From Albirhodobacter sp042466415 (GTDB lineage: Bacteria > Pseudomonadota > Alphaproteobacteria > Rhodobacterales > Rhodobacteraceae), in assembly GCF_042466415.1 (NCBI RefSeq), contig NZ_JAXHCH010000003.1:1-64000 (forward strand): a DNA stretch of 64,000 nucleotides. Direction: 5' to 3'. The stretch's first letter is position 1. Each line of letters opens with the position of its first letter. Position numbers and translations under genes: made by a program. The notes beneath the pieces were generated by a model, which was not told the DNA's origin, searched no databases, and saw nothing but the letters and a program-made list of their open reading frames with translations. Positions 42,738-51,140 of the stretch are shown piece by piece.

Positions 42738-43520
42738 ATGACAGCTCCGACCCTTTATTCCACCGTTTCCGGCCGCGAAGATGCGCCCGCTTTGCTTTTG
42801 ATGAATAGCTTTGGCGCGACGCAGGCGATGTGGGATCTGCAAATGCCGCTGCTGGAGGCGCATTACCGCGTGATCAGGTTTGATGCGCGGGGCCATGGTA
42901 AAAGCCCGACGCCGCCATCACCTTATACGTTCGATGAGCTGGTCGCCGATGCTATCGGGGTTTTGGATCGGTACGATGCGAAAACCGCGAGCGTGATGGG
43001 CGTCTCGATGGGCGGTATGACGGCGCTGGGAATGGCGCTGCGCAGTCCGGATCGGATCACGCGCGCCGTGTGTTGCGCCGCGCGGGCCGATGCGCCGGAG
43101 GGATTTGTGCAAAACTGGCACAACCGGATGGGAATCCTGGCCGAAGGGGGCATCGAGGCCGTCTGGAACGCGACCGCTGGCATGTGGCTGGGCGACCATC
43201 AGCGGGGTCTGCATCCGGAATATGAGGCCGCCTTGCGAGACGGTTTTTTGCAAACCACCGATGAAGGCTATCGCGGCGGGGCGCATGCGTTGATCGGTTT
43301 GGACTATTTGCAACACCTAGGCGCGATGACTGTGCCGGTTTTATTCGTTGCTGGCGCCCAAGATGCCGCCGCGCCGCCTGAGGTCATGCGCGCAATGGCG
43401 CAGGCTTGCCCCGGCTCGGAATTTACGATTGTGCCGGAGGCGAAGCATATTTTGAACGTCGACCGCCCGTCCGATTTTGAGGTCGCCATCACCGACTTCT
43501 TGAAGCTTGAGGCGCACTAG
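42738..43520 (+). CDS. Alpha/beta hydrolase, 3-oxoadipate enol-lactonase-like
   Basis: Hydrolase of 260 residues. The nucleophile elbow GVSMGGMTALGMAL (about residues 91-104) and the oxyanion region LLLMNSFGATQAMW fit the PcaD-like lactonase group. The acid Asp in VLFVAGAQDAAAPP and the His in EAKHILNVDRPSDF complete the triad. The ATG at 42738 begins a normal N-terminus; the frame is open further up without support. Lying 244 bases after the LysR gene, it may hydrolyse the lactone made by a Baeyer-Villiger-type LLM enzyme nearby; that link is inference. Confidence 0.83.
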   Translation: MTAPTLYSTVSGREDAPALLLMNSFGATQAMWDLQMPLLEAHYRVIRFDARGHGKSPTPPSPYTFDELVADAIGVLDRYDAKTASVMGVSMGGMTALGMALRSPDRITRAVCCAARADAPEGFVQNWHNRMGILAEGGIEAVWNATAGMWLGDHQRGLHPEYEAALRDGFLQTTDEGYRGGAHALIGLDYLQHLGAMTVPVLFVAGAQDAAAPPEVMRAMAQACPGSEFTIVPEAKHILNVDRPSDFEVAITDFLKLEAH

Positions 43521-43536
43521 ACGCCATACACAAGTT

Positions 43537-43568
43537 TCGCCGCGCAGGATTTTTCCCCTGCGCGGCGA
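43537..43568. terminator. Hairpin between convergent hydrolase and Gfo/Idh genes
   Basis: TCGCCGCGCAGG and CCTGCGCGGCGA form a perfect 12-bp stem around ATTTTTCC. It lies between two stop codons and can terminate from both sides despite a poor U-tract. Confidence 0.7.
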
Positions 43569-43575
43569 GTGTGCG

Positions 43576-44595
43576 CTAGATATCTGCGAGCCGCACCGAT
43601 TCACCCGTTTCCGCGGAGAGGGCGATTGCCTCGAGAACTTGGATGTTGTGGATCATTTCGGCATTGGTGAACGGGTAGGGTGCCTTGCCCTGTGCGGCCT
43701 TCGCGAAGGCTTCGAGATTGGCCGTCACGGCATCTTCCCAGTTATAATCGGTTTGTGCGACAGGTTTACCCGTTTCCGCGGTCAACATCCTGACGATGCC
43801 ATCGGGCGTATCGGGGTGGCTGTCATTGAGCACTTCGATCCATTTCGTCGTGCCAAACACATGCATACGGATGAAATGGGGCGTGTGCAAAACCGCGTTG
43901 AAGGTCGCTGTCATGCCCGCCTCGAACTTCATTTGCACGGTGACGACATCGCCGGTCTCCCACCCCAATGAGCGGTTCGCGGTAAACGCATGCAGCCGTT
44001 CAATCGGGCCGAAGAACGAGATCAACAGATCGCTCAAATGGATCCCCATGGCCGTCATCCCTGCGGCGGGGCTGACCTTTTTAAGGGTCCGCCAGTCATT
44101 CGCCGGAACATTGATCAGCTTATCATGGCTGAACGCGGCCTCTGCATGCATGATCGTGCCAAGCTCGCCCGCATTCATCGCGTCGCGAAGGGCGAGCATC
44201 GCCGGCTCGAATCGACGCTCATGGCCAATGCCCAATTGCACGGAGGCCCGCTCGCAGGCCGCCACCGACCGACGCGCGCTATCGGCCGTCAACCCGAGAG
44301 GCTTTTCGCAAAAGACGTGTTTGCCCGCCGCGGCGACCTGCGCGATCTGCGCCTCATGCAAAGGATTGGGCGTCGTGAGAATGACCGCATCCACGTCGCT
44401 CATCGCGAGGGGCGCATCAAAATCGGACCATGCCGTTAATCCCATCGCCGCAATCGCGCCGTGATTTGCCGTCGCAGGTTCCACAATCCCCGCCACCCGC
44501 AGCCAAGGATGGCCCTGCAGCCGAGTCGCGATATGCTTCCCCCACCAGCCAAACCCCGCGATGGCGACGGTAAAAATAGGATTATCTTCGGTCAT
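43576..44595 (-). CDS. Gfo/Idh/MocA family oxidoreductase
   Basis: Dehydrogenase of 339 residues. The Rossmann motif is VAIAGFGWWGKHIATRLQGH near residues 10-29, the catalytic loop VFCEKPLGLTADSARR near 94-109 has the standard EKP, and HLSDLLISFFGP carries a likely catalytic His. The ATG at 44595 follows ACGGAGCGTTTC. It differs clearly from the two other Gfo/Idh genes of the window. It is divergent from osmC across 385 bases. The substrate is probably a sugar, polyol or sugar acid. Confidence 0.88.
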   Translation of the reverse strand: MTEDNPIFTVAIAGFGWWGKHIATRLQGHPWLRVAGIVEPATANHGAIAAMGLTAWSDFDAPLAMSDVDAVILTTPNPLHEAQIAQVAAAGKHVFCEKPLGLTADSARRSVAACERASVQLGIGHERRFEPAMLALRDAMNAGELGTIMHAEAAFSHDKLINVPANDWRTLKKVSPAAGMTAMGIHLSDLLISFFGPIERLHAFTANRSLGWETGDVVTVQMKFEAGMTATFNAVLHTPHFIRMHVFGTTKWIEVLNDSHPDTPDGIVRMLTAETGKPVAQTDYNWEDAVTANLEAFAKAAQGKAPYPFTNAEMIHNIQVLEAIALSAETGESVRLADI

Positions 44596-44980
44596 GAAAC
44601 GCTCCGTGTGCTTTTGCTGACATCTTTGGTTGGCAAATCGCCCCACTTTTGATCCAAGTGATCACAGGTCGGCGTGTTTGCGCATAGGCAAGCCTATCGA
44701 TGGCTTTAGGCGGCGAACAAACAATGTAAAGTGATGCGACCCGTCAGAGAAACTGATGGGCCCTATCGAGGATGGTATCAGTTTTGTTGAAGGGTTCCAT
44801 TTGAAAAGACCGTTTCCCATGCTGGTTTAATCTCTGCATGTTTTTCGAGTTGAAGGCGCTTTCCTGGGGAGGAGTTGGCGTTTTTGTTAAACAGACCCGA
44901 GGCCTCAGGGCCGGTGTCTTGAAAACATGCGTGTGTTCCTCTCGTCAAAGCTCGAAAAAACCAGCGAAAAGGGAACAATT
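44596..44980. other. 385-base spacer before osmC
   Basis: No gene recognised. A stem CCCGTCAG/CTGATGGG (44740-44747 and 44753-44760, one G-U pair) stands in the middle, and a purine-rich stretch (GGGGAGGAG near 44868-44876) lies further down. A small RNA or long leader for osmC is possible, but no known class was recognised. Confidence 0.4.
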
Positions 44981-45451
44981 ATGTCCGCAGTAAAAGAAAA
45001 ACCGATTTGGAAGTTCAGCGTGAATGGACGCCACAACACCAGCACCCAATCGGTTGCCGAAGCACGCGGAAAATCCGTGATTATTGATGAGCCGACCCAG
45101 CGCGGCGGCACGGATGAAGGTCCGATGCCGGTTGAATATGTTTTCATGGGGTTGGCCGGTTGCACACATGTTATTTCCAACAAACTAGCGGCGGCCAATG
45201 ATGTCACCTTCACGGCGATGGATATCGATATTTCGGTGACGATGGATAGCCATGGGACACGTCTGATCCATCCGATCGATGTGCCGTTCCCGTCGGTTAC
45301 GCTGACCATCAAGGCGGATTATGAGGGTCCGCGAGACGGTGCGGTGAAGGTTAAAGAGACTTTGCGCGACTATTGCGCCGTCTCCAAGATGCTTCAGGAA
45401 TCCGGGACGGAGGTGGTTGAACACTGGATCTTGAATGGTGAGCCGGTCTAA
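44981..45451 (+). CDS. OsmC/Ohr family peroxide-handling protein
   Basis: Protein of 156 residues of the OsmC fold. The two reactive cysteines are visible: one in VFMGLAGCTHVISNKLAAAN (about residue 60) and one in RDYCAVSKMLQES (about residue 135). OsmC-like proteins reduce organic hydroperoxides as dimers. The ATG at 44981 follows AAAAGGGAACAATT. It is upstream of, and in line with, an AEC carrier. Sequence does not separate the OsmC and Ohr subgroups with certainty. Confidence 0.85.
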   Translation: MSAVKEKPIWKFSVNGRHNTSTQSVAEARGKSVIIDEPTQRGGTDEGPMPVEYVFMGLAGCTHVISNKLAAANDVTFTAMDIDISVTMDSHGTRLIHPIDVPFPSVTLTIKADYEGPRDGAVKVKETLRDYCAVSKMLQESGTEVVEHWILNGEPV

Positions 45452-45509
45452 GGCGCGGGTTCATGTGGATTGGTTTAGATCACCCGCGATTGATCGTGAG
45501 TAGCGAAAT

Positions 45510-46454
45510 ATGTTGATGCAAACCATCAACATACTCGGGCCAATCGCGATCATTACGCTGATCGGTTATTTGCTGGGGCGCTCGAAGGTCGGGATCGAAA
45601 CGCGGTCTTTGAGCACTTTGGTCATCACGGTCGCGACGCCCGCCTTGATTTTCAACACGCTCACGTCGTTGCATGTTGAGGGCGATGTCATTCGCACGAT
45701 GGCGAGCGCGGCTGTGCTGTGTGTCGTGATTGCGGGGGTGATCGGGGCGGCGGGATTGGTGTTGGTCGGCGGCTCGGTTCGGAGCTTTCTGCCCACACTG
45801 ATGTTGCCAAATTCCGGAAATATGGGGTTGCCGTTGGTGACATTGGCCTTCGGGCCGCAAGGTCTGCAATTCGGCGTTGCGTATTTCTTCGCGGTTGCGT
45901 TGATCCAAAATTCGGTCGGCATGTCGATCTATGCGGGAAGTGTGAAACTGACGGAGATCTTGCGTCAGCCATTGATCTATGCGGTGATTGCCGTCTTGGG
46001 TGTGACATGGACGGGTGTTCAGGTTCCCGAAATCGTGCAAGTGACGACAAAGATGCTCAGCGGGATGATGATCCCTTCGATGCTCATATTGTTGGGCGCC
46101 TCTTTGGCAAAGCTGCAAATCGCGGATCTGCGCCCGGCGTTGATGATTGCGGGAGGTCGGTTGGCTTTGGGGCTTTTATCAGCCGTCATCGTGATCTGGG
46201 GCCTTGGATTGGAAGGGGTTGCGGCGGGGACTGCATTCTTGCTGGCGACAATGCCAACCGCGATCGTCAGCTACGTGTTCGCGGAACGGTTCGGGCATAA
46301 ACCCCAGCAAGTTGCCGGCGCGGTTGTGGCATCGACGCTGCTGACATTCGCGGTTTTACCGGTGCTGATTTGGGCGGCTTTGGCGATCTCTACGGGAGAG
46401 TGGTCGTCATCTGTCGCGATGCTGCGCAGCGGGGGGATGGTCGCGACACGCTAG
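45510..46454 (+). CDS. AEC (auxin efflux carrier) family transporter
   Basis: Membrane protein of 314 residues with about ten hydrophobic segments in two five-helix halves. The first half has LGPIAIITLIGYLLGRSKVG and MLPNSGNMGLPLVTLAFGPQ, the second MMIPSMLILLGASLAKLQI, as in AEC permeases that often carry malate or other organic acids. ATGs at 45510 and 45516 are both possible starts. It ends 67 bases before tctB of a second TTT system and may share its transcript. Confidence 0.85.
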   Translation: MLMQTINILGPIAIITLIGYLLGRSKVGIETRSLSTLVITVATPALIFNTLTSLHVEGDVIRTMASAAVLCVVIAGVIGAAGLVLVGGSVRSFLPTLMLPNSGNMGLPLVTLAFGPQGLQFGVAYFFAVALIQNSVGMSIYAGSVKLTEILRQPLIYAVIAVLGVTWTGVQVPEIVQVTTKMLSGMMIPSMLILLGASLAKLQIADLRPALMIAGGRLALGLLSAVIVIWGLGLEGVAAGTAFLLATMPTAIVSYVFAERFGHKPQQVAGAVVASTLLTFAVLPVLIWAALAISTGEWSSSVAMLRSGGMVATR

Positions 46455-46521
46455 AGACATGATCGCGCGCATCAACCGCGTGATCGGCATGAGACAAAAG
46501 CTAATAGGGGAGGAGAGAAAG

Positions 46522-47166
46522 ATGGTGGTTCAAGAAAGTGCCGGGGCGCAACGCATGGTGTCGTCTGCTGCGCCGGTCAGAGGGGAAGACAATAAGGCGC
46601 GGCCTCTTGGAAGGGAGGTCGAGTTGGGGGAGACGTCGGGGCGAGGCGCGCCACAAAAGCATGTGCTGCGATCCACGGAAGCCCGTCTGACGATGGCCTT
46701 TTTGGCGGGGGCGGCGCTCTCGCTCATCTTCATGGGGTCCATGATTGCAGAGCCCAAAGCACTGTTCGGCCGGTCGCTGGCGACTGTTTCGCCCGCGCTT
46801 TTCCCCAGCATCGTTTTGGGTGTTGCGGTGGTATTGTGCATCGCGGCGCTGATGGTTTTGCGGGTGGGCGCGGTTGCACCCGATAGCGAGTCCCTCACGA
46901 AGGAAGAATGGGTCCGAGGGGGGGTCTTGTTCGGGATCATGGCGCTTTACGCGCTGACGATGGCGCCCTGCGGATTTTTGATTTCCTCCGCGATCACGAT
47001 CACTCTGATCTCGCTGCAAATGGGATCGCGCTCGGCTCTGGGCATCGCGGCGCTGGCGCTGGTCGGACCGGTCATTTTGTACCTGACAGCAACGAAGCTG
47101 CTTTTGGTAGCGCTGCCCGAACTGGGCGCGATCGAGATGCTCTACGCCCGCCTATTTTCCCTTTGA
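46522..47166 (+). CDS. tctB: Tripartite tricarboxylate transporter small membrane protein (TctB family)
   Basis: Protein of 214 residues. Four hydrophobic segments (about 60-80, 90-115, 135-165 and 170-200) make up the TctB/DUF1468 core. It is longer than usual because of a hydrophilic, charged N-terminal extension of about 50 residues with no hydrophobic character. The ATG at 46522 is preceded by GGGGAGGAGAGAAAG, an excellent ribosome site. It is followed by tctA and then tctC, an order different from the first TTT operon of the window. Confidence 0.85.
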   Translation: MVVQESAGAQRMVSSAAPVRGEDNKARPLGREVELGETSGRGAPQKHVLRSTEARLTMAFLAGAALSLIFMGSMIAEPKALFGRSLATVSPALFPSIVLGVAVVLCIAALMVLRVGAVAPDSESLTKEEWVRGGVLFGIMALYALTMAPCGFLISSAITITLISLQMGSRSALGIAALALVGPVILYLTATKLLLVALPELGAIEMLYARLFSL

Positions 47167-47199
47167 CCTATCCGCATTGACTGCGAACGGGAGACCAGA

Positions 47200-48687
47200 A
47201 TGATTGAATATTTCACGCAAGGCTTCGCTATGGCGATGCGCCTTGATACGATGGCGATGATGTGCGTCGGGCTGTTTTCGGGGATGCTTGTTGGCGCGCT
47301 GCCCGGTTTTACCACCCTCATGGCGATGGCGATTTTACTACCGGTGTCGTTCTTTCTTGATCCGGTGGTGGGGATTCCCTTCCTGCTGGGCATCTATAAG
47401 GGCGGCATCTTCGGCGGCAGCGTTCCGGCGATCTTGATCTCCATGCCGGGCACTGGGGCCTCGGTGGCCACAACGACCGATGGCTACAAACTGACCCAAC
47501 AAGGCAAATCGCGCAAAGCCTTGGATATGGCGCTGTTCTCGTCGGTATTTGGCGATACGTCGAGCGACATCCTCACCATGATGATGATCTTCCCAATCGC
47601 CTATATGGTGATGCAATTCGGCCCGCCTGAACTGTTCGCCGTTTTGTTGATGAGCTTGATCGTGATCGCGGCGACTTCGGGCGCAAATCCGTTGAAAAGC
47701 GTCATTATGATGATGCTTGGCCTCTGGCTTTCGTTTGTCGGCACGGATCCTTTGGGCGGCGTGGAGCGGTTCACCTTCGGGATGTTTGATCTGCGCTCGG
47801 GCATTCCACTTTTGCCGATGCTGATCGGTGTCTTTGCCCTGCCGGAAGTTGCCTCGGTGGTGATGCGCAACGAACAAGGCCGCCAGCTTGCCGCGATCAT
47901 GGGCGAGCGGCTCCGGTTTTCGGAATTCCGCCGCTGTTTCCGCACGATTTGCCGCTCAACCATCATCGGCACGGTGATTGGCATGGTTCCGGGCCTTGGG
48001 CAGATCGTTGCCGCGGTGCTGGGCTATTCGGCCGCCAAGAATGCGTCCTCGCATCCCGAAACCTTCGGAGAGGGCGAATTGGAAGGTGTTGCGGCGGCAG
48101 AGGCGGCGAATAACGCGGTCAATGGCCCGACGATGGTGCCTTTGCTGACGCTCGGGATTCCGGGCGATAATGTGACGGCGATCTTGCTGGGCGCTTTCGT
48201 GGCCCAAGGGCTTCGCCCTGGCCCGCAATTGTTCGAGGAACAAGGCGCAACCGTCTTTGCTATCCTGATCGCGATGGTCATCGGCAATATTTTGTTCCTT
48301 GGCATTGGCTATCTGTCGATCCCGTTCTTCTCACGTCTGGTTACGGTGAAAACATCCGTTCTCGTGCCGATCGTGCTGATGTTCTCCTTTGCCGGAACCT
48401 ATGTCTATCGTTCCGATCCCGTCGATCTGTTGTTCCTTGTTGGCTTTGGCCTGTTCGGAATTCTCGCGAAGGCAGGGCGGTATGACGTTATGCCAATGGT
48501 GATGGGCTTCATCCTTGGGCCATCGATGGAATATGCCTTCGGCCAGACGGCTGCGATGTCGAACGGAGATCCGATCGGGTTCTTCATCTCCGAACGCCCC
48601 GGCGCGCTGATCTTGCTACTGCTGACGCCGGTCCTCGGGTTCATCATGTGGCGTCGCCTCTATCGCAAACCCATTGCCACAACATGA
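47200..48687 (+). CDS. tctA: Tripartite tricarboxylate transporter large permease (TctA family)
   Basis: Membrane protein of 495 residues with about twelve hydrophobic segments. GMLVGALPGFTTLMAMAILL (about residues 28-47) and the internal repeat GMVPGLGQIVAAVLGYSAAK (about 263-282) are the TctA hallmarks, and GIPGDNVTAILLGAFVAQGL follows. It is clearly diverged from the other TctA of the window (7359-8873), so the two systems are not recent duplicates. It works with the TctB upstream and the TctC downstream. Confidence 0.92.
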   Translation: MIEYFTQGFAMAMRLDTMAMMCVGLFSGMLVGALPGFTTLMAMAILLPVSFFLDPVVGIPFLLGIYKGGIFGGSVPAILISMPGTGASVATTTDGYKLTQQGKSRKALDMALFSSVFGDTSSDILTMMMIFPIAYMVMQFGPPELFAVLLMSLIVIAATSGANPLKSVIMMMLGLWLSFVGTDPLGGVERFTFGMFDLRSGIPLLPMLIGVFALPEVASVVMRNEQGRQLAAIMGERLRFSEFRRCFRTICRSTIIGTVIGMVPGLGQIVAAVLGYSAAKNASSHPETFGEGELEGVAAAEAANNAVNGPTMVPLLTLGIPGDNVTAILLGAFVAQGLRPGPQLFEEQGATVFAILIAMVIGNILFLGIGYLSIPFFSRLVTVKTSVLVPIVLMFSFAGTYVYRSDPVDLLFLVGFGLFGILAKAGRYDVMPMVMGFILGPSMEYAFGQTAAMSNGDPIGFFISERPGALILLLLTPVLGFIMWRRLYRKPIATT

Positions 48688-48752
48688 GCGCCGTTGGCGC
48701 GCAGAGTGTCGCGCCAACCAAAATCAAAACATCATTTAGGGAGAGAGAAAAG

Positions 48753-49721
48753 ATGTTGAAATCTATCACAAAACTGGCCTGCATGGCCGTTGCTACCGCG
48801 GGGATGACACTTGTCGCGCCGTCTGCCGCACAGGCCGAGTTTCCGGAAAAGCCCGTCACATTGGTTATTCCACTGGCCGCGGGTGGATCGCATGATCTGA
48901 ATGCGCGGATCATCACCACGATCGCGCCGAAATACCTTGGCCAGCCGATGATCGTCCGCCTGACACCGGGTGCTGGCGGTCAAAAAGGAACGCAAGAGGT
49001 CGCCCGTTCGCGCGCTGATGGCTACACACTTTTGTTCAGCTTGAACTACATCGACACGTTGCAGCAATACGTGGAATCCGTCCCCTATGAGCCGCTCAAG
49101 GATTTCGTGCCTGTTGCGCGCATCAACTATGCGCCGGCGTCGTTCATTGTGCGCGCCGATAGCCCATACCAGACGTTTGAGGATCTCGTCGCCGCCGCGA
49201 AGGCCGAACCGGGCAAGCTACGCCTCGGGCATTCAGGCAATTGGGGCGCGTTCTTCGTCCCTGCTGCGCAAGTGATGAAAAAGCTCGGGTTCGAGATGAA
49301 TCTGGTCCCTTATCAAGGGGGCGGGCCAGCGATGCAGGCCCTGTTGTCGGGCGATTCAGATTTGAGCCTCGCGTTCCCGTCGTCGATTGGCGAATTGCTG
49401 GAGGGCGGCAAAATCCGCGTGCTGGCCTCTGCGGGTGAGACGCGCCTCTATGAGGACGTGCCGACCTTCGCCGAGATTGGCGTGCCCGGCGACATCGGCT
49501 TCATGCACCGCTTCGTTCTGGCCCCTGCAGGTACACCGCAAGACGTGTTGGACAAGCTGTCGGATGTCTTCGCGCAAATCGCACAAGATCCCGAATTCAC
49601 CACCTTGATGGAGCGGATCGGGGAGGACGTTCACTACATGACCGGCCCTGAATATCAGGCTCTGCGTGAGGAGCAGGATGTTGAATACAAGGCGCTGGTG
49701 ACGGAGCTGACCTCACAGTGA
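48753..49721 (+). CDS. tctC: Tripartite tricarboxylate transporter substrate-binding protein (TctC family)
   Basis: Periplasmic binding protein of 322 residues. A Sec signal peptide (LACMAVATAGMTLVAPSAAQA) ends near residue 29. Mature features are FPEKPVTLVIPLAAGGSHD, the loop GAGGQKGTQEVARSRADGYT and VPTFAEIGVPG near the end. The ATG at 48753 follows AGGGAGAGAGAAAAG; the frame upstream overlaps tctA and is not coding. Unlike the first TTT system it uses a Sec, not a Tat-like, signal. A hairpin separates it from the Gfo/Idh gene. Confidence 0.9.
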   Translation: MLKSITKLACMAVATAGMTLVAPSAAQAEFPEKPVTLVIPLAAGGSHDLNARIITTIAPKYLGQPMIVRLTPGAGGQKGTQEVARSRADGYTLLFSLNYIDTLQQYVESVPYEPLKDFVPVARINYAPASFIVRADSPYQTFEDLVAAAKAEPGKLRLGHSGNWGAFFVPAAQVMKKLGFEMNLVPYQGGGPAMQALLSGDSDLSLAFPSSIGELLEGGKIRVLASAGETRLYEDVPTFAEIGVPGDIGFMHRFVLAPAGTPQDVLDKLSDVFAQIAQDPEFTTLMERIGEDVHYMTGPEYQALREEQDVEYKALVTELTSQ

Positions 49722-49727
49722 CCAAAG

Positions 49728-49750
49728 GGCGCCGCTGTTACGGCGGCGCC
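49728..49750 (+). terminator. GC hairpin after tctC
   Basis: GGCGCCGC (49728-49735) pairs perfectly with GCGGCGCC (49743-49750) over a 7-base loop just after the tctC stop. There is no U-tract, so it may protect the upstream mRNA end rather than stop transcription. Confidence 0.55.
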
Positions 49751-49814
49751 AATTATGACGGCGCGAGCAGATCGCGCGGCAATCGATCAAGACTTCAGGA
49801 AGTTGGGAGAGAAG

Positions 49815-50888
49815 ATGAGACAGGTGGAAGTGGCCGTAATCGGCACAGGTTGGTGCGGTGGTATGCGGGCGGAGTCGCTTGCGAAATCGGCGCTCGTCGA
49901 CAAGCTGCATATTTGTGAAATCAAGCCCGAGCGCCTTGCGGAGATGAAAGCTTTGACCAATCCCGCCACGGCGACGGCGGATTATCAAGATATCGTCCGC
50001 AACCCCGCGATTGAGGTTGTCTATATCTCGACGACGCCGGAGCCGACGCATTATCCCATCGCGCGCGATTGCCTGAAAGCGGGCAAGCACGTGCTGCTTG
50101 AAAAGCCGATCGCGATGGAACTTGCGCAAGCCGATGATTTGATTGCCATCGCGCATGAGCGTGGCGTGAAGTTTACAATCGGGTATTCCCAACGGTTTAA
50201 TCCAAAGGTGGCCTATGCCCGCAAAGCGATTCAGGAGGGGAAACTCGGGAAGATCGTGAATGTGATGGTCAGCCGTCATTTGTCACGCAGCCTTGGCGCG
50301 CGGATCGCAGGGCGCGTCAAACTCTCGCCAGCGGCAATGGAGTCGACCCACGATCTCGATTTTGTTTACTGGCTTTTGGGTCCGGCAAAACCGGTGAAAG
50401 TCTATTCGCAAGGCGCCTATGGTTACATGAAGGATCTGAACGGATCTTATGACTGTATGTGGAACACGGTGAATATGGATGATGGCACGTTGGTTGTGAT
50501 TGGCGGCGGGTGGAATCTGCCGCCGAGCTATCCCAATTATTGTGCGACATGGATCGAGATTACCGGAACCGAAGGGTCTTTGGTTTTGGATGATACCTCG
50601 CGCGATAACTGGCTCAATACCATGGAAAACGGAACGCAGTTCCCGATGTCCACGATGCCGGGCGAACACGTGGATCATATGTATGCGGGCCAGATGGGGC
50701 CGGAGACGTTGCATTTCCTTGAGGCCGTGTTGCTGGATCGCGAACCGATGGTTGCGCCGGAACACGCGCGGATGGTGATGGAAAGCTACCTCGCGGCGGA
50801 TGTGTCTGCGGCGACGGGCAATCCGGTTGATCTGCCGATGTCCAATCATACGCTGGCAATGTTGGCCGATCTGATGGCGGCGAAATAA
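49815..50888 (+). CDS. Gfo/Idh/MocA family oxidoreductase
   Basis: Dehydrogenase of 357 residues. The Rossmann motif VAVIGTGWCGGMRAESLAKS is near residues 6-25, and VLLEKPIAMELAQADD (about 95-110) carries the EKP loop. ESTHDLDFVYWLLGP (about 176-190) has the likely catalytic Asp/His positions. The ATG at 49815 follows GGGAGAGAAG. It is in line with the second TTT operon and probably oxidises the imported solute or a derivative. Confidence 0.88.
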   Translation: MRQVEVAVIGTGWCGGMRAESLAKSALVDKLHICEIKPERLAEMKALTNPATATADYQDIVRNPAIEVVYISTTPEPTHYPIARDCLKAGKHVLLEKPIAMELAQADDLIAIAHERGVKFTIGYSQRFNPKVAYARKAIQEGKLGKIVNVMVSRHLSRSLGARIAGRVKLSPAAMESTHDLDFVYWLLGPAKPVKVYSQGAYGYMKDLNGSYDCMWNTVNMDDGTLVVIGGGWNLPPSYPNYCATWIEITGTEGSLVLDDTSRDNWLNTMENGTQFPMSTMPGEHVDHMYAGQMGPETLHFLEAVLLDREPMVAPEHARMVMESYLAADVSAATGNPVDLPMSNHTLAMLADLMAAK

Positions 50889-50901
50889 GGGTCCACCGTT
50901 C

Positions 50902-50913
50902 GAGAGCGCTCTC
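50902..50913. promoter_or_regulatory. LacI-type operator-like palindrome
   Basis: GAGAGCGCTCTC is a perfect 12-base palindrome with the central CG typical of LacI-family sites. It lies 13 bases after a Gfo/Idh stop, with no obvious promoter role; no LacI-family gene is present in the window. Confidence 0.4.
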
Positions 50914-50933
50914 ATGAGGCGATTGAGTTAAAA

Positions 50934-50999
50934 GCGTGCCGAAACCCTGACTGATACAAGTATTACATAATCTTGGTTATTAGCCTTTAATCGGCACGC
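50934..50999. other. Long-range inverted repeat in the Gfo/Idh-ADH spacer
   Basis: GCGTGCCGA (50934-50942) and TCGGCACGC (50991-50999) are perfect 9-bp inverted arms around 48 AT-rich bases. The arrangement could be a terminator-like structure, a small RNA or a mobile-element remnant; nothing decides. It accounts for most of the 252-base spacer. Confidence 0.35.
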
Positions 51000-51068
51000 A
51001 AAGTCGACGGCATCCGATTGACACCATCTAGGCGCGCGAGACGAGATCGGCCTAGGCCGAATAAAGAA

Positions 51069-51106
51069 ACCCGAGATACTGCAAAATCTGATGCGGTATC
51101 TCGGGT
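51069..51106 (-). terminator. Intrinsic terminator of the ADH/ABC operon
   Basis: ACCCGAGATACTGC (51069-51082) and GCGGTATCTCGGGT (51093-51106) form a 14-bp stem with one G-U type mismatch. On the minus strand a U-rich run follows. It ends the minus-strand operon of alcohol dehydrogenase and sugar ABC genes. Confidence 0.82.
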
Positions 51107-51140
51107 CAGTTGGCGGTGGTTGTCGCGTTACAACGTAATT

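Noticed and set aside
44596..44980. Possible riboswitch before osmC
   Set aside because: A hairpin and purine-rich run are present, but none of the conserved cores of known riboswitch classes could be found.
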